This document shows positions 1 to 8,830 of a stretch of DNA of 64,000 nucleotides, piece after piece. The stretch lies in NCBI RefSeq assembly GCF_024171565.1, contig NZ_JALJZZ010000002.1, positions 616,031 to 680,030 of the forward strand. The letters are read 5' to 3'. Both the position numbers and the translations under genes were made by a program. The number at the start of each line of letters is the position of its first letter. Position 1 is the first letter of the stretch. The notes under the pieces were generated by a model, which saw only the letters and a list, made by a program, of their open reading frames with translations, searched no databases and was not told the origin of the DNA. This DNA comes from Okibacterium sp. HSC-33S16 (GTDB lineage: Bacteria > Actinomycetota > Actinomycetes > Actinomycetales > Microbacteriaceae).

Positions 1-41
1 GTGCTCAAGGGTGCGCCCGGGTTACTCTTTCACCACAGAAC

Positions 42-56
42 GTGAAATTCCATCAC
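42..56. promoter_or_regulatory. 15-bp palindrome upstream of the EPS operon (candidate operator)
   Basis: The sequence GTGAAATTCCATCAC is a dyad with GTGA/TCAC half-sites. It has the same length and outer half-sites as the better conserved palindromes at 15965, 17958, 27731 and 27806, matching the best copy at 10 of 15 positions. It lies about 105 bp before the first EPS gene. A regulatory role is inferred from its position and similarity. Confidence 0.4.
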
Positions 57-162
57 GTTTTGCGTCTTGCGGCCACAGCGAGCCGTCGCTCCTCCTTCCT
101 ACAGCAGCCATGCCAGGAGGCGGTGATTCTCGCGGCCAATTTCTGGTGAGAAGAGTTCTGAA

Positions 163-3100
163 GTGTCTGGGTCGAGCAAATTAGGGTCGTGGGTCGGTAC
201 ACGATTGTCGCGCACTTCCGTGGCTCTCGCTGCCGTGCTCGGGCTGGTAATCACCGTGGCCGTACCTCTGGGCATGGGCGCGGCCCATGCGGCAGGGCCT
301 TGCGATCCGGGCTCCAACGCGATCGTTTGTGAGAATTCCAAGCCAGGAACGAGCCCGGAGATTTGGGACATTTGGCGTGCCGGCGATCCTAGTATTCAGG
401 GCTTCGCGACCGACATCAGTGTCAATGTTGGCAATCAAGTTGACTTCAAGATCGACTCGGAGGTACTCGGCTACACCGTCGACATCTACCGGACTGGTTA
501 CTACCAAGGTCTCGGTGCACGGTACATCGATTCCGCAGATCTGGCGCCAAATCGCCCCCCGACTCAGGACGAGTGCATTACTGATGAAGAAACCGAAATC
601 TACGACTGCGGCACGTGGGACGTATCGGCGTCATGGGATGTTCCTGCCAACGCCGTTTCAGGCGTGTATATCGCCCGTCTGACCAGGACAGACACCGGCG
701 GATCGAGCCACATCATCTTCATCGTTCGCGATGAAGCGAGTACCTCTGACGTTCTCTTCCAGACGTCGGACCCCACGTGGCACGCGTATAACACCTACGG
801 CGGAAGCGACTTCTATCAGGGCGCAGACAATGGCCGCGCATACAAAATCAGCTACAACCGGCCGTTCAACACTCGCGCCGACATGGAGGGGCGTGACTTC
901 TACTTCTCCAGCGAGTACGCACAAGTGCGATTCATGGAGAAGAACGGCTACGACGTCAGTTATTTCAGCGGCATCGACACCGACCGATTCGGATCCTTGC
1001 TGACCAACCACAATGTCTTTTTGTCGGTGGGACACGACGAGTACTGGTCGGGAGCGCAGAAGGCCAACATCGAGGCTGCTCGGGACGCCGGCGTGAATCT
1101 TCAGTTCCTTGCCGGCAATGAAGGCTATTGGCGGACGAGATACGAGCCTTCGTCCGATGCAAGCGCGACCCCATATCGCACGCTGGTCAGTTACAAGGAA
1201 ACCTGGAGCAACAAGAAACTCGATCCGTCCTCTGAGTGGACCGGAACCTGGCGTGACCCGCGGTACGCACCATCCACAGCGGGAGCTGCCCAGCCCGAGA
1301 ACAAGCTCATTGGGACGCTCTATCAGGTCAACTACTCCGACCTCGCCGTGGCCGTTTCTTCCCGTGAGGGCAAGTTGCGTCTCTGGCGGAACACAAGTTT
1401 GACAAGCCTGCCCGCGGGCTCGACGACATCCCTGGCACCACACACCGTCGGATACGAGTCGAACGAAGACGTGGACAACGGCTTCCGGCCCGGCGGGTTG
1501 ATCCGGCTATCTACGACGACGGGTGATGTGCCTGAGTATCTGCAGGACTATGGCAACACCGTCAAGTCTGGAACGACAACTCACCATTTGACTCTCTACC
1601 GCGCTTCGAGCGGTGCGCTGGTTTTCTCCGCCGGAAGTGTCCAGTGGGCGTGGGGACTTGACTCCGAACATGACGGGGACGGTGCCGCTGCCGACCGCCG
1701 GATGCAGCAGGCGCAGGTGAACCTGCTTGCGGACATGGGGGCCCAGCCCTCTTCGCTAGACGCTGCCCTCGTTCGAGCAACCGCAAGTTCCGACACGGTG
1801 GCTCCGACGGCTACCATCACCAGTCATCCACAAAGTGTTTCCATGTCACACGGTTCCGTGGTTGAACTGGGTGGAACCGCATCGGATGTGGGCGGGCAGG
1901 TCGCCGCAGTGGAGGTTTCGACGGACAACGGAGCAACGTGGCACCCTGCCGTAGGGACCACCGACTGGTCGTTTCGATACGTTCAGAAAGGGAGTGGAGC
2001 AACCCCGGTCCTCGTCCGAGCAATTGACGACAGTGCCAACTATCCCGCCACTCCGACGGCGCTCTCGGTCGACGTCACAGGACCATATTCGGTCTTTGGC
2101 AACGTGCTGCCCATTGTCCCCGACAGCGGCGACAATTCAGCTGGAGAACTCGGGCTGCGCTTTACGCCGACCAGCAATGGATTCGTCTCCGGGGTGCGGT
2201 TCTTCAAGAGCGCCGCAAACACCGGCATTCATACCGGATCACTCTGGCGGGACGATGGTGTGCGGCTGGCCAACACCACCTTCTCAGAGGAGACCCCTTC
2301 CGGGTGGCAAACCGCCATGTTCGATGTCCCTGTCCCGGTCACCGCTGGTCGAACCTACGTCGTCTCATACTTCGCCCCCATGGGGCACTACTCCATCGAG
2401 TCAGACTTCGCTGACTATGGACCAGTCGATTCACACTTGCTTACCGTCGCAGGCGGTTTCGGATCACGCGCAGCCGCGGTGCACAGCACTGACGGGACAT
2501 ACCCGTCGCAAAGCTTTGGACGCAGCAATTACTTCGTCGATGCGATCTTCGATGTTGTGGACACATCGCCGCTCGTTGCGCTCCAACAATGGCCCCACCC
2601 TGGATCGTCGAGCGTCGCCACGTCGACAACGGTTCGCGCTGTTCTCTCAAAGGACGTCGCAGCGGACGCCGCAGACTTCGTGGTCCGGGACAGCTTGGGC
2701 GTGACGGTGAGCGGCACGACGACCTACGACGCCCTCACACGTATCGTTACCTTCACTCCCTCCTTGCCCCTTGCCGGTTTCGTGAAGTATTCGGTCTCGC
2801 TCTCCGTATGGGGTGCGGCTGGAGCGGAAGCGGTCGCTGGGGGCGAGTGGTCCTTCACTACGGTGAAGCCTCCAGCACAGGCTGGAATATGTCCGTGCAG
2901 TCTTTACGACGATGGGGACCTGCCAGGAATCGTTGATGTCGGCGACCCCGACGCCGTCACGCTGGGGGTTCGTTTCTCCGCTAGCGAGAACGGCATTATT
3001 CGGGGAATCCGCTTCTACAAGGCCGCTGGGAACACTGGAGTTCACGTCGGTGCTCTCTGGTCGTCCGACGGCGATTCCCTGGCGACGGCGATCTTCAGTG

Positions 3101-4839
3101 ATGAGAGTTCGTCCGGATGGCAAACGGTGTATTTCGCTCAGCCGGTGTCGGTGATTGCGGGGACCGAATATGTCGCTTCCTACCGAACTCCGGTCGGTCA
3201 CTATTCGGCGACCCCAGGTGCATATGTGGGGACGGGCTTGACCAAGGGGCCTTTGCACGTCGCCGCGGATTCAGGCGTGTACAGCTACGCCAACCAGTTC
3301 CCGAGCGCGCGAACCTCGACGGGGTATGCCGTTGATGTTCTGTTCGAGTCGACCCCAGACCCGTTGACCGTGGTGGGTACAAACCCTGCGGCTGGGGCCC
3401 TTGGCGTGGCGAGGGATGCTGGCATCTCGATTAGTTTCTCCACAGCGGTGGCGGATGGATACCAGGTCGCCGTCTCTGCAAATGGGAATGTTGAAGGTAC
3501 ATCCGTGCTGAGCGGTAACCGGAAAACCATCATCTTCACGCCGAACGAAGATCTCCCTATTGACGAGCAAGTCGAGGTAACGGTGTCGGGGATCCGGTCG
3601 ACCGGCGGCATCGCACTAGCCAATCAGCAGTGGTCCTTCCATACCGCCGAATCCGATGCGCCGAGCGCGAAATACACAATGTTTGGTGCAGAAGTGCCAG
3701 CGGTTCCTGCGGCTACTGACGATTCGTCACCCGTAGAACTCGGGATGGCCTTCACCACCAGTGAGCCAGGTTCGGTGACAGCGATTCGCTTCTTCAAGGG
3801 TCCCGGGAATGACGGTGTGCATACCGGATCGCTTTGGAACTCTGCGGGTGAGAGGCTCGCGACGGTGCACTTCGGCGGCGGATCGAGCACCGGGTGGCAA
3901 ACCGCAGCGCTCTCGGCGCCGGTGCCCCTCACCCCAGGTCAACAGTATGTGGTGTCCTACTTCGCGCCACAGGGGCATTATTCGTACACATCGGGATACT
4001 TCCAGTCGATGAAGACATCCGGGCCGCTCACGGGCATCGCCGGGCGCTTCTTCTACGGAGCCGAGGGAGGGTTCCCTCTGTACCCGTTCAACGGCACGAA
4101 TTACTTCGTGGATCTCGAGTTCGCGTCGTCGGTCGCTGGTCCGACTCCAACGCCGACTCCAACGCCGACTCCAACGCCGACTCCAACGCCGACTCCAACG
4201 CCGACTCCAACGCCGACTCCAACGCCGACTCCAACGCCGACTCCGACCCCAACGCCTACGCCGACCCCAACGCCTACGCCGACCCCAACGCCTACGCCGA
4301 CGCCTACGCCGACCCCAACTCCGACCGAACCAACGGAGCCGTTGATCGATCCACTGACCCAGCCCGGAGTCACATCATTGTTTGCCCCAGCTACGGTGCC
4401 GGATACAACGAACTGGGACGACGCAGGTCCAGTGCAGCTCGGAATGACCTTCACCCCCTCCGCCAACGGAGAGGTCCTCGGAGTTCGATTCTTCAAAGGG
4501 ACTCAGGACACCGGGACGCACCGCGGGTATCTCTGGAACGCCAACGGGGACCTGCTAGCGGAAGCAACCTTCTTCCACGAGACCGCTGAGGGCTGGCAAT
4601 TCGCTGTGTTCGACTCTCCGGTCCAGGTGCTGGCGGGGCAGAACTACACCGCCAGCTATTTAGCGCCGAACGGCCACTATTCGCTTTCCGCCCATGGCCT
4701 GGCGAACCCGGTGACCGCAGGTCCTTTGAGCTCGCTGGCCCGGGGAGGGGCATACACCTACGACGCCTCAGTGACCGCACCAGTGCAAACGACTCCGCAC
4801 AACTTCTGGGTCGACGTCATGTTTAGGCCAACGCCTTGA
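163..4839 (+). CDS. Large secreted protein: dimethylformamidase-like domain plus four DUF4082 modules
   Basis: This 1558-residue exported protein has a signal peptide over residues 15-44 ending in AHAA. Residues about 50-540 resemble the N,N-dimethylformamidase large-subunit-like family, with HDEYWS at 291-296 followed by a GNEGYW segment. The His-x-Glu of that motif corresponds, from memory of the family, to active-site/iron-ligand residues of dimethylformamidase. An Ig-like stretch follows (about 540-640). Four DUF4082 modules, each with LGxRFxxxxxGxxxGxRFFK and GWQTAxF signatures, lie near 642-798, 907-1063, 1170-1320 and 1403-1556. SbsA-type Ig-like linkers separate the first three, and a Pro-Thr linker precedes the fourth. 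The GTG start is preceded by a weak GAGAAGAG. It heads the EPS operon, and the next gene starts about 57 bp downstream. The substrate is unknown; cell-surface amide chemistry or polysaccharide binding is inference. Confidence 0.85.
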   Translation: MSGSSKLGSWVGTRLSRTSVALAAVLGLVITVAVPLGMGAAHAAGPCDPGSNAIVCENSKPGTSPEIWDIWRAGDPSIQGFATDISVNVGNQVDFKIDSEVLGYTVDIYRTGYYQGLGARYIDSADLAPNRPPTQDECITDEETEIYDCGTWDVSASWDVPANAVSGVYIARLTRTDTGGSSHIIFIVRDEASTSDVLFQTSDPTWHAYNTYGGSDFYQGADNGRAYKISYNRPFNTRADMEGRDFYFSSEYAQVRFMEKNGYDVSYFSGIDTDRFGSLLTNHNVFLSVGHDEYWSGAQKANIEAARDAGVNLQFLAGNEGYWRTRYEPSSDASATPYRTLVSYKETWSNKKLDPSSEWTGTWRDPRYAPSTAGAAQPENKLIGTLYQVNYSDLAVAVSSREGKLRLWRNTSLTSLPAGSTTSLAPHTVGYESNEDVDNGFRPGGLIRLSTTTGDVPEYLQDYGNTVKSGTTTHHLTLYRASSGALVFSAGSVQWAWGLDSEHDGDGAAADRRMQQAQVNLLADMGAQPSSLDAALVRATASSDTVAPTATITSHPQSVSMSHGSVVELGGTASDVGGQVAAVEVSTDNGATWHPAVGTTDWSFRYVQKGSGATPVLVRAIDDSANYPATPTALSVDVTGPYSVFGNVLPIVPDSGDNSAGELGLRFTPTSNGFVSGVRFFKSAANTGIHTGSLWRDDGVRLANTTFSEETPSGWQTAMFDVPVPVTAGRTYVVSYFAPMGHYSIESDFADYGPVDSHLLTVAGGFGSRAAAVHSTDGTYPSQSFGRSNYFVDAIFDVVDTSPLVALQQWPHPGSSSVATSTTVRAVLSKDVAADAADFVVRDSLGVTVSGTTTYDALTRIVTFTPSLPLAGFVKYSVSLSVWGAAGAEAVAGGEWSFTTVKPPAQAGICPCSLYDDGDLPGIVDVGDPDAVTLGVRFSASENGIIRGIRFYKAAGNTGVHVGALWSSDGDSLATAIFSDESSSGWQTVYFAQPVSVIAGTEYVASYRTPVGHYSATPGAYVGTGLTKGPLHVAADSGVYSYANQFPSARTSTGYAVDVLFESTPDPLTVVGTNPAAGALGVARDAGISISFSTAVADGYQVAVSANGNVEGTSVLSGNRKTIIFTPNEDLPIDEQVEVTVSGIRSTGGIALANQQWSFHTAESDAPSAKYTMFGAEVPAVPAATDDSSPVELGMAFTTSEPGSVTAIRFFKGPGNDGVHTGSLWNSAGERLATVHFGGGSSTGWQTAALSAPVPLTPGQQYVVSYFAPQGHYSYTSGYFQSMKTSGPLTGIAGRFFYGAEGGFPLYPFNGTNYFVDLEFASSVAGPTPTPTPTPTPTPTPTPTPTPTPTPTPTPTPTPTPTPTPTPTPTPTPTPTPTPTPTPTPTPTEPTEPLIDPLTQPGVTSLFAPATVPDTTNWDDAGPVQLGMTFTPSANGEVLGVRFFKGTQDTGTHRGYLWNANGDLLAEATFFHETAEGWQFAVFDSPVQVLAGQNYTASYLAPNGHYSLSAHGLANPVTAGPLSSLARGGAYTYDASVTAPVQTTPHNFWVDVMFRPTP
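4141..4326 (+). repeat. Tandem 12/18-nt repeat encoding a Pro-Thr linker
   Basis: Eight perfect copies of ccgactccaacg (4141-4236) are followed by diverged 12-mers and 18-nt units ccgaccccaacgcctacg. Together they encode about 31 Pro-Thr dipeptides between DUF4082 modules 3 and 4. The unit length is a multiple of three, so copy-number change would alter linker length without a frameshift. Confidence 0.95.
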
Positions 4840-4895
4840 GCCGCCGCACACCGACCATCAATCGCACAGACCATAACGCCACGAGGGGAAGAAAA

Positions 4896-5963
4896 TTGAC
4901 ACACGAAAAACTCCGGATTGCTGTTGTAGGCGCCGGCTACTGGGGACCCAACCTCGCTCGAAATTTCTCAACCAGCCCCGACTGGGATCTCGTCGCGATC
5001 TGTGATCTAGACCGGGATCGTGCAGAACGAGTCGCGAATCAGGTGGGTCAGGTGCCGGTGGTCACATCTCTTGACGAACTTCTGTCTTCGGACGATCTGG
5101 ATGCGATCGCAATCGCAACCCCAGCGAGGACTCACTATCCGATCGCCATGCAGGCGCTTGCCGCGGGGAAACACGTGGTTGTTGAGAAGCCTCTCGCGGA
5201 TTCAACGAGCAACGGCCAGGCAATGGTGCTTGAAGCCGCAACCCGCGGTCTCATACTGATGGCGGATCACACCTACTGCTACACGCCAGCGGTGCTCAAG
5301 ATCCGTGAACTCATCGCGGCCGGAGATTTGGGTGAGATTCTCTTCATCGACTCAGTTCGTATCAACCTCGGTCTTATCCAACCGGATGTTGATGTTTTCT
5401 GGGACCTCGCGCCTCACGACCTTTCCATTCTGGACTTCGTTCTCCCTGGGGGCCTTCGACCGACGGCCGTTGCCGCCCAGGGTGCTGACCCTCTCGGAGC
5501 TGGTCGATCTTGTATCGGATACCTCACGCTGCCTCTGGAGAGTGGAGCGATCGCGCACATCCACGTCAACTGGCTGAGTCCCACCAAGATCCGGCAAATG
5601 GTCATTGGGGGAACCAAGCGAACCTTGGTGTGGGATGACCTGAATCCCCAGCAACGACTGAGTGTGTATGACCGCGGTGTCGATCTCGGGAAGCAATCTG
5701 CCGGGCGCACCGATCGTCGCGACGCGAATATCTCATACAGGCTGGGCGACACCTGGTCGCCAGCTCTGCCGGAACGGGAGGCCCTGTCAACAATGGCGGC
5801 CGAATTCGCTGCGAGTATCCGTTCGGGCCAACCGTCGCGGACCGACGGGGAAGCGGGGCTTCGAGTGCTTTCCGTGCTCGAGGCAGCGAGTCGCAGCCTG
5901 GCGGACTCCGGCAGCGCAGTGCCACCAACCCAAGGAGATCGACAGATGGAGACAGCGCGATGA
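4896..5963 (+). CDS. Gfo/Idh/MocA family NAD(P)-dependent sugar oxidoreductase
   Basis: The 355-residue protein begins with a Rossmann fold, VVGAGYWGPN at about residues 9-18. It carries the EKPLA motif near residue 97, which is the usual catalytic-lysine motif of the Gfo/Idh/MocA family. Such enzymes oxidise or reduce a sugar-ring hydroxyl; WlbA-type members oxidise UDP-N-acetylglucosaminuronate at C3. I chose the TTG at 4896 because GAGGGGAAG sits 7 nt before it. An in-frame TTG at 4836 overlaps the previous stop and lacks a ribosome site. The 3' end overlaps the epimerase gene. A nucleotide-sugar substrate is inferred from the neighbouring aminotransferases. Confidence 0.85.
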   Translation: MTHEKLRIAVVGAGYWGPNLARNFSTSPDWDLVAICDLDRDRAERVANQVGQVPVVTSLDELLSSDDLDAIAIATPARTHYPIAMQALAAGKHVVVEKPLADSTSNGQAMVLEAATRGLILMADHTYCYTPAVLKIRELIAAGDLGEILFIDSVRINLGLIQPDVDVFWDLAPHDLSILDFVLPGGLRPTAVAAQGADPLGAGRSCIGYLTLPLESGAIAHIHVNWLSPTKIRQMVIGGTKRTLVWDDLNPQQRLSVYDRGVDLGKQSAGRTDRRDANISYRLGDTWSPALPEREALSTMAAEFAASIRSGQPSRTDGEAGLRVLSVLEAASRSLADSGSAVPPTQGDRQMETAR

Positions 5964-6955
5964 GTGCACTAAGTGGAGCACGTGTTCTGGTGACTGGGGG
6001 AGCGGGCACGATTGGTTCCACAATCGTCGACCAATTGCTCAAAGCAGGAGTCAGCCATATAGACGTCCTCGACAATCTGGTTCGGGGTCGTCGCGCAAAC
6101 CTCGACGACGCACTGCGGTCCGGTCGAGTCACCCTCGTCGACGGCGACATTCGTGACCGAGATCTCGTTCACGACGTCACCCGGGGCAAGGATCTCGTAT
6201 TCCACCAAGCCGCTATTCGGATCACGCAATGCGCCGAGGAACCGCGTCTCGCTCTGGAAGTGCTCGTCGATGGGACGTTCAACGTCCTCGAGGCGGCCGT
6301 TGAAGCATCCGTCGATAAGGTCATTTCCGCTTCCAGCGCATCTGTCTACGGTATGGCGGAAACCTTCCCCACGAACGAACGCCACCACCATCACAACAAC
6401 GACACCTTTTACGGGGCGGCGAAGTCCTTCAATGAGGGCATGCTTCGCAGCTTTCGAGCGATGCACGGACTTGACCATGTCCTCCTGCGATACTTCAACG
6501 TTTACGGGCCGCGAATGGACGTACACGGCGTTTACACGGAAGTGCTTGTGCGGTGGATGGAGCGGATCGCCGACGGAAAGCCGCCGCTAATTTTTGGGGA
6601 CGGGCAACAGACCATGGACTTCGTGTTCACAACTGACATTGCGCGAGCAAATTTGCTTGCTGCATCGTCGCCAGTGACCGAAGGGGTCTACAACATCGCA
6701 AGCGGTACCGAGACGAGCCTCCTCGATCTCGCCCAAACGCTGCTGATCGCGATGGACTCCGATCTTTCGGTCGAGCACGGCCCCGAACGTGCGGTGAACG
6801 GCGTCGCCCGTCGTCTCGCCGATACGTCAGCCGCACGCGCTGATCTGGGCTTCGAATCGACCGTTGGTCTTGAGGAAGGCCTCAGGCAACTTGTGGCATG
6901 GTGGCAACCGCTCCGTGATGAGATTTCTGCCACCAGGCAGGCGGTGCCGGCATGA
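5960..6955 (+). CDS. NAD-dependent epimerase/dehydratase (extended SDR)
   Basis: The 331-residue extended short-chain dehydrogenase has the cofactor loop TGGAGTIGS near the N-terminus and the catalytic Tyr-Lys pair in YGAAK near residue 151. SASSASVYG supplies the usual serine. These features match the UDP-glucose 4-epimerase / dTDP-glucose dehydratase group, and the most likely role is epimerisation or dehydration of a nucleotide sugar for the EPS. It overlaps the upstream oxidoreductase by 4 nt and the downstream aminotransferase by 4 nt, so the three are translationally coupled. A His-rich stretch (HHHH) precedes YGAAK. The exact sugar cannot be told from sequence. Confidence 0.85.
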   Translation: MSALSGARVLVTGGAGTIGSTIVDQLLKAGVSHIDVLDNLVRGRRANLDDALRSGRVTLVDGDIRDRDLVHDVTRGKDLVFHQAAIRITQCAEEPRLALEVLVDGTFNVLEAAVEASVDKVISASSASVYGMAETFPTNERHHHHNNDTFYGAAKSFNEGMLRSFRAMHGLDHVLLRYFNVYGPRMDVHGVYTEVLVRWMERIADGKPPLIFGDGQQTMDFVFTTDIARANLLAASSPVTEGVYNIASGTETSLLDLAQTLLIAMDSDLSVEHGPERAVNGVARRLADTSAARADLGFESTVGLEEGLRQLVAWWQPLRDEISATRQAVPA

Positions 6956-8127
6956 ACCGGATCAACGTCATGAAGCCGTGGCTCGGTGCAGAGGAAATCG
7001 CAGCAGTGACGGCTGTGCTCGAGTCGGGGTGGGTAGCGCAGGGCCCGCAGGTTGCACGGTTTGAATCTGCGTTCGCCGAGGCGATGGATGCGCCATACGC
7101 CGTGGCTACATCGAATTGCACTACCGCGCTTCACCTCGCACTCGTGGTAGCAGGGGTCACCGCAGGAGACGATGTGGTCGTGCCATCCTTCTCCTTCATC
7201 GCGACGGCAAACGCGCCAACCTACGTAGGAGCGAGGCCGGTATTCGCGGATGTCGATCGCCACACCGGCAATGTCACGGCCGAGACCATCGCCGAAGTGA
7301 TGACTGACCGAACGACCGCTGTCATCGTGGTCGATCAGGGCGGAGTACCCGTCGATCTGGATCCGATCCGGCTCCTTTGCGAGAAGCGTGATGTCCGGCT
7401 AATCGAGGACTCCGCGTGCGGTGCGGGTTCCACCTATAAAGGCGCGTCCGTCGGATCCGGTGCCGATATTTCGGCGTGGTCCTTCCACCCACGGAAGCTC
7501 CTTACAACCGGTGAAGGAGGTATGCTCACGACCCCCCACGAGGACTGGGCGAACCGCGCTAGGCAGTTGAGAGAACACTCAATGAGCGTCTCTGCGAATG
7601 CTCGCCATGCGAGCGTCCTTGCGCCGCCCGAGGAGTACAGCGAGATCGGGTTCAACTATCGCATGACCGACCTGCAGGCAGCGGTAGGCATCGTTCAGCT
7701 GGGCCGACTGGGTCAGATCGTCGCTCGTCGCCGAGAAATTGCTGCGACGTACACGGCGGCGCTCGCGGAGATCGACGGCCTACGGATCGTGCGCGACCCC
7801 TCGTGGGGAACCAGTAACTTCCAGTCGCTTTGGGTGGAAGTGCAACCGGAGTATCCGATGTCAAGAGAACAGCTTCTCGAGCACCTGGCCACTCGTGACA
7901 TCTCTGCTCGACGCGGAATCATGGCTTCCCATCGGCAACCCGCGTACCGTGAGCGAGACACGGGGAGCGCCCGTCTTTCGAACACTGAGCTGCTCACCGA
8001 TAACACGCTGATCCTGCCGGTCTTTCATCAGATGACCTCAGTTGAAATTGAGCGAGTGGTCGAAGCCATCGCCGAACCCGCCCTTCCCGACCTGGCCGGT
8101 CGCGCTCCCGCCGCCGCGAGGAGTTGA
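6952..8127 (+). CDS. DegT/DnrJ/EryC1/StrS family aminotransferase (first copy)
   Basis: This 391-residue PLP-dependent sugar aminotransferase has the N-terminal GWVAQGPQV motif typical of PglE/PseC-type enzymes. The cofactor lysine lies in FHPRKLLTTGEGG near residue 182. Family members transfer an amino group from glutamate to a keto-sugar nucleotide, usually at C4 of a 4-keto-6-deoxy sugar. The next gene encodes a NeuD/PglD-like N-acyltransferase, so an amination-then-acylation pair is plausible. ATGA overlap with the upstream epimerase. It belongs to a different branch from the second DegT protein at 8827; substrate specificity is inferred only. Confidence 0.88.
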   Translation: MNRINVMKPWLGAEEIAAVTAVLESGWVAQGPQVARFESAFAEAMDAPYAVATSNCTTALHLALVVAGVTAGDDVVVPSFSFIATANAPTYVGARPVFADVDRHTGNVTAETIAEVMTDRTTAVIVVDQGGVPVDLDPIRLLCEKRDVRLIEDSACGAGSTYKGASVGSGADISAWSFHPRKLLTTGEGGMLTTPHEDWANRARQLREHSMSVSANARHASVLAPPEEYSEIGFNYRMTDLQAAVGIVQLGRLGQIVARRREIAATYTAALAEIDGLRIVRDPSWGTSNFQSLWVEVQPEYPMSREQLLEHLATRDISARRGIMASHRQPAYRERDTGSARLSNTELLTDNTLILPVFHQMTSVEIERVVEAIAEPALPDLAGRAPAAARS

Positions 8128-8131
8128 CGGA

Positions 8132-8830
8132 ATGGAGAAGACTCTCCTCATCGGTGCCAGCGGCCTCGCACAAGAAGTGCTTGCCCTCACCCGGGCAGGT
8201 TCCACGCACGTGGTCTTCGGCATCCTCGATGACGGATGGGCTGACATGGGCGAATCCTTCGCTGGTGTACCCGTGCTTGGTGGCATCGAGCGAGCTGCAG
8301 ACTACATCGATATCAAGCTCCTCATTTGTGTTGGATCCGGCGGCGCGCGCGAAGCGATTGTCGACCGGCTGGCTCTTCTGGGCGTGAGTTCGAACGCATA
8401 CACCACAGTGGTTGACCCGAGTGTGAGCGACCACGATTCCTCTGCCATCGGCGAGGGATCCGTGGTCCTGGCCAACGCAGTACTGACTGCCGACGTCTCT
8501 ATTGGGAATCACGTCGTTGTCATGCCCAACGTCACGTTCACCCACGGCAATGCCGTAGACGACTTCGCCACTGTCGCTGCCGGAGCCACCTTCGGCGGCG
8601 ACGTTCGGATCGGTCGGTGCGCGTATATCGGAATGAACGCATCAGTGAAGCAACGGGTTCACGTGGGTGACTATGCGGTGCTCGGTATGGGGGCCGCACT
8701 TACCAAGCACCTTCCCGCTGGCGAAACGTGGGCCGGAGTGCCGGCTCGACCCTTGCACGACCCGCACCACAGTGTTGCCCCAACTCTGCCCGCGACTGAC
8801 GCGGCCTCGACAACCGAAAGGTCATCATGA
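8132..8830 (+). CDS. NeuD/PglD-like sugar O/N-acyltransferase (left-handed beta-helix)
   Basis: The 232-residue protein has an N-terminal nucleotide-sugar-binding fold (LLIGASGLAQEVL) and a C-terminal hexapeptide-repeat beta-helix. Histidines in VVVMPNVTFTHGN fit the family's catalytic base, and the C-terminus has the common GVPARPL ending. Relatives acetylate the amino group of UDP-4-amino-sugars (PglD) or hydroxyls of sialic acid (NeuD). ATG 8132 was chosen because GAGGAG lies just upstream and homology begins at MEKTLLIG. Its place right after an aminotransferase favours N-acylation. It overlaps the next gene by 4 nt. Confidence 0.85.
   Translation: MEKTLLIGASGLAQEVLALTRAGSTHVVFGILDDGWADMGESFAGVPVLGGIERAADYIDIKLLICVGSGGAREAIVDRLALLGVSSNAYTTVVDPSVSDHDSSAIGEGSVVLANAVLTADVSIGNHVVVMPNVTFTHGNAVDDFATVAAGATFGGDVRIGRCAYIGMNASVKQRVHVGDYAVLGMGAALTKHLPAGETWAGVPARPLHDPHHSVAPTLPATDAASTTERSS

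Noticed and set aside
658..1443. Long minus-strand open frame inside the large secreted protein
   Set aside because: It has no homology or ribosome site and lies inside a clearly coding plus-strand gene; high-GC antisense frames are common.
4141..4326. CRISPR-like array
   Set aside because: Units are 12-18 nt, contiguous and without spacers, and encode a linker in frame; no cas genes.
4101..4496. Gly-Val repeat frame on the minus strand over the Pro-Thr repeat
   Set aside because: It is the antisense reading of the PT-encoding repeat; no start signal or other support.
6362..6420. Poly-histidine run in the epimerase as a metal site
   Set aside because: The four histidines fall in a loop just before YGAAK where relatives also have polar residues; no spacing that supports metal binding.
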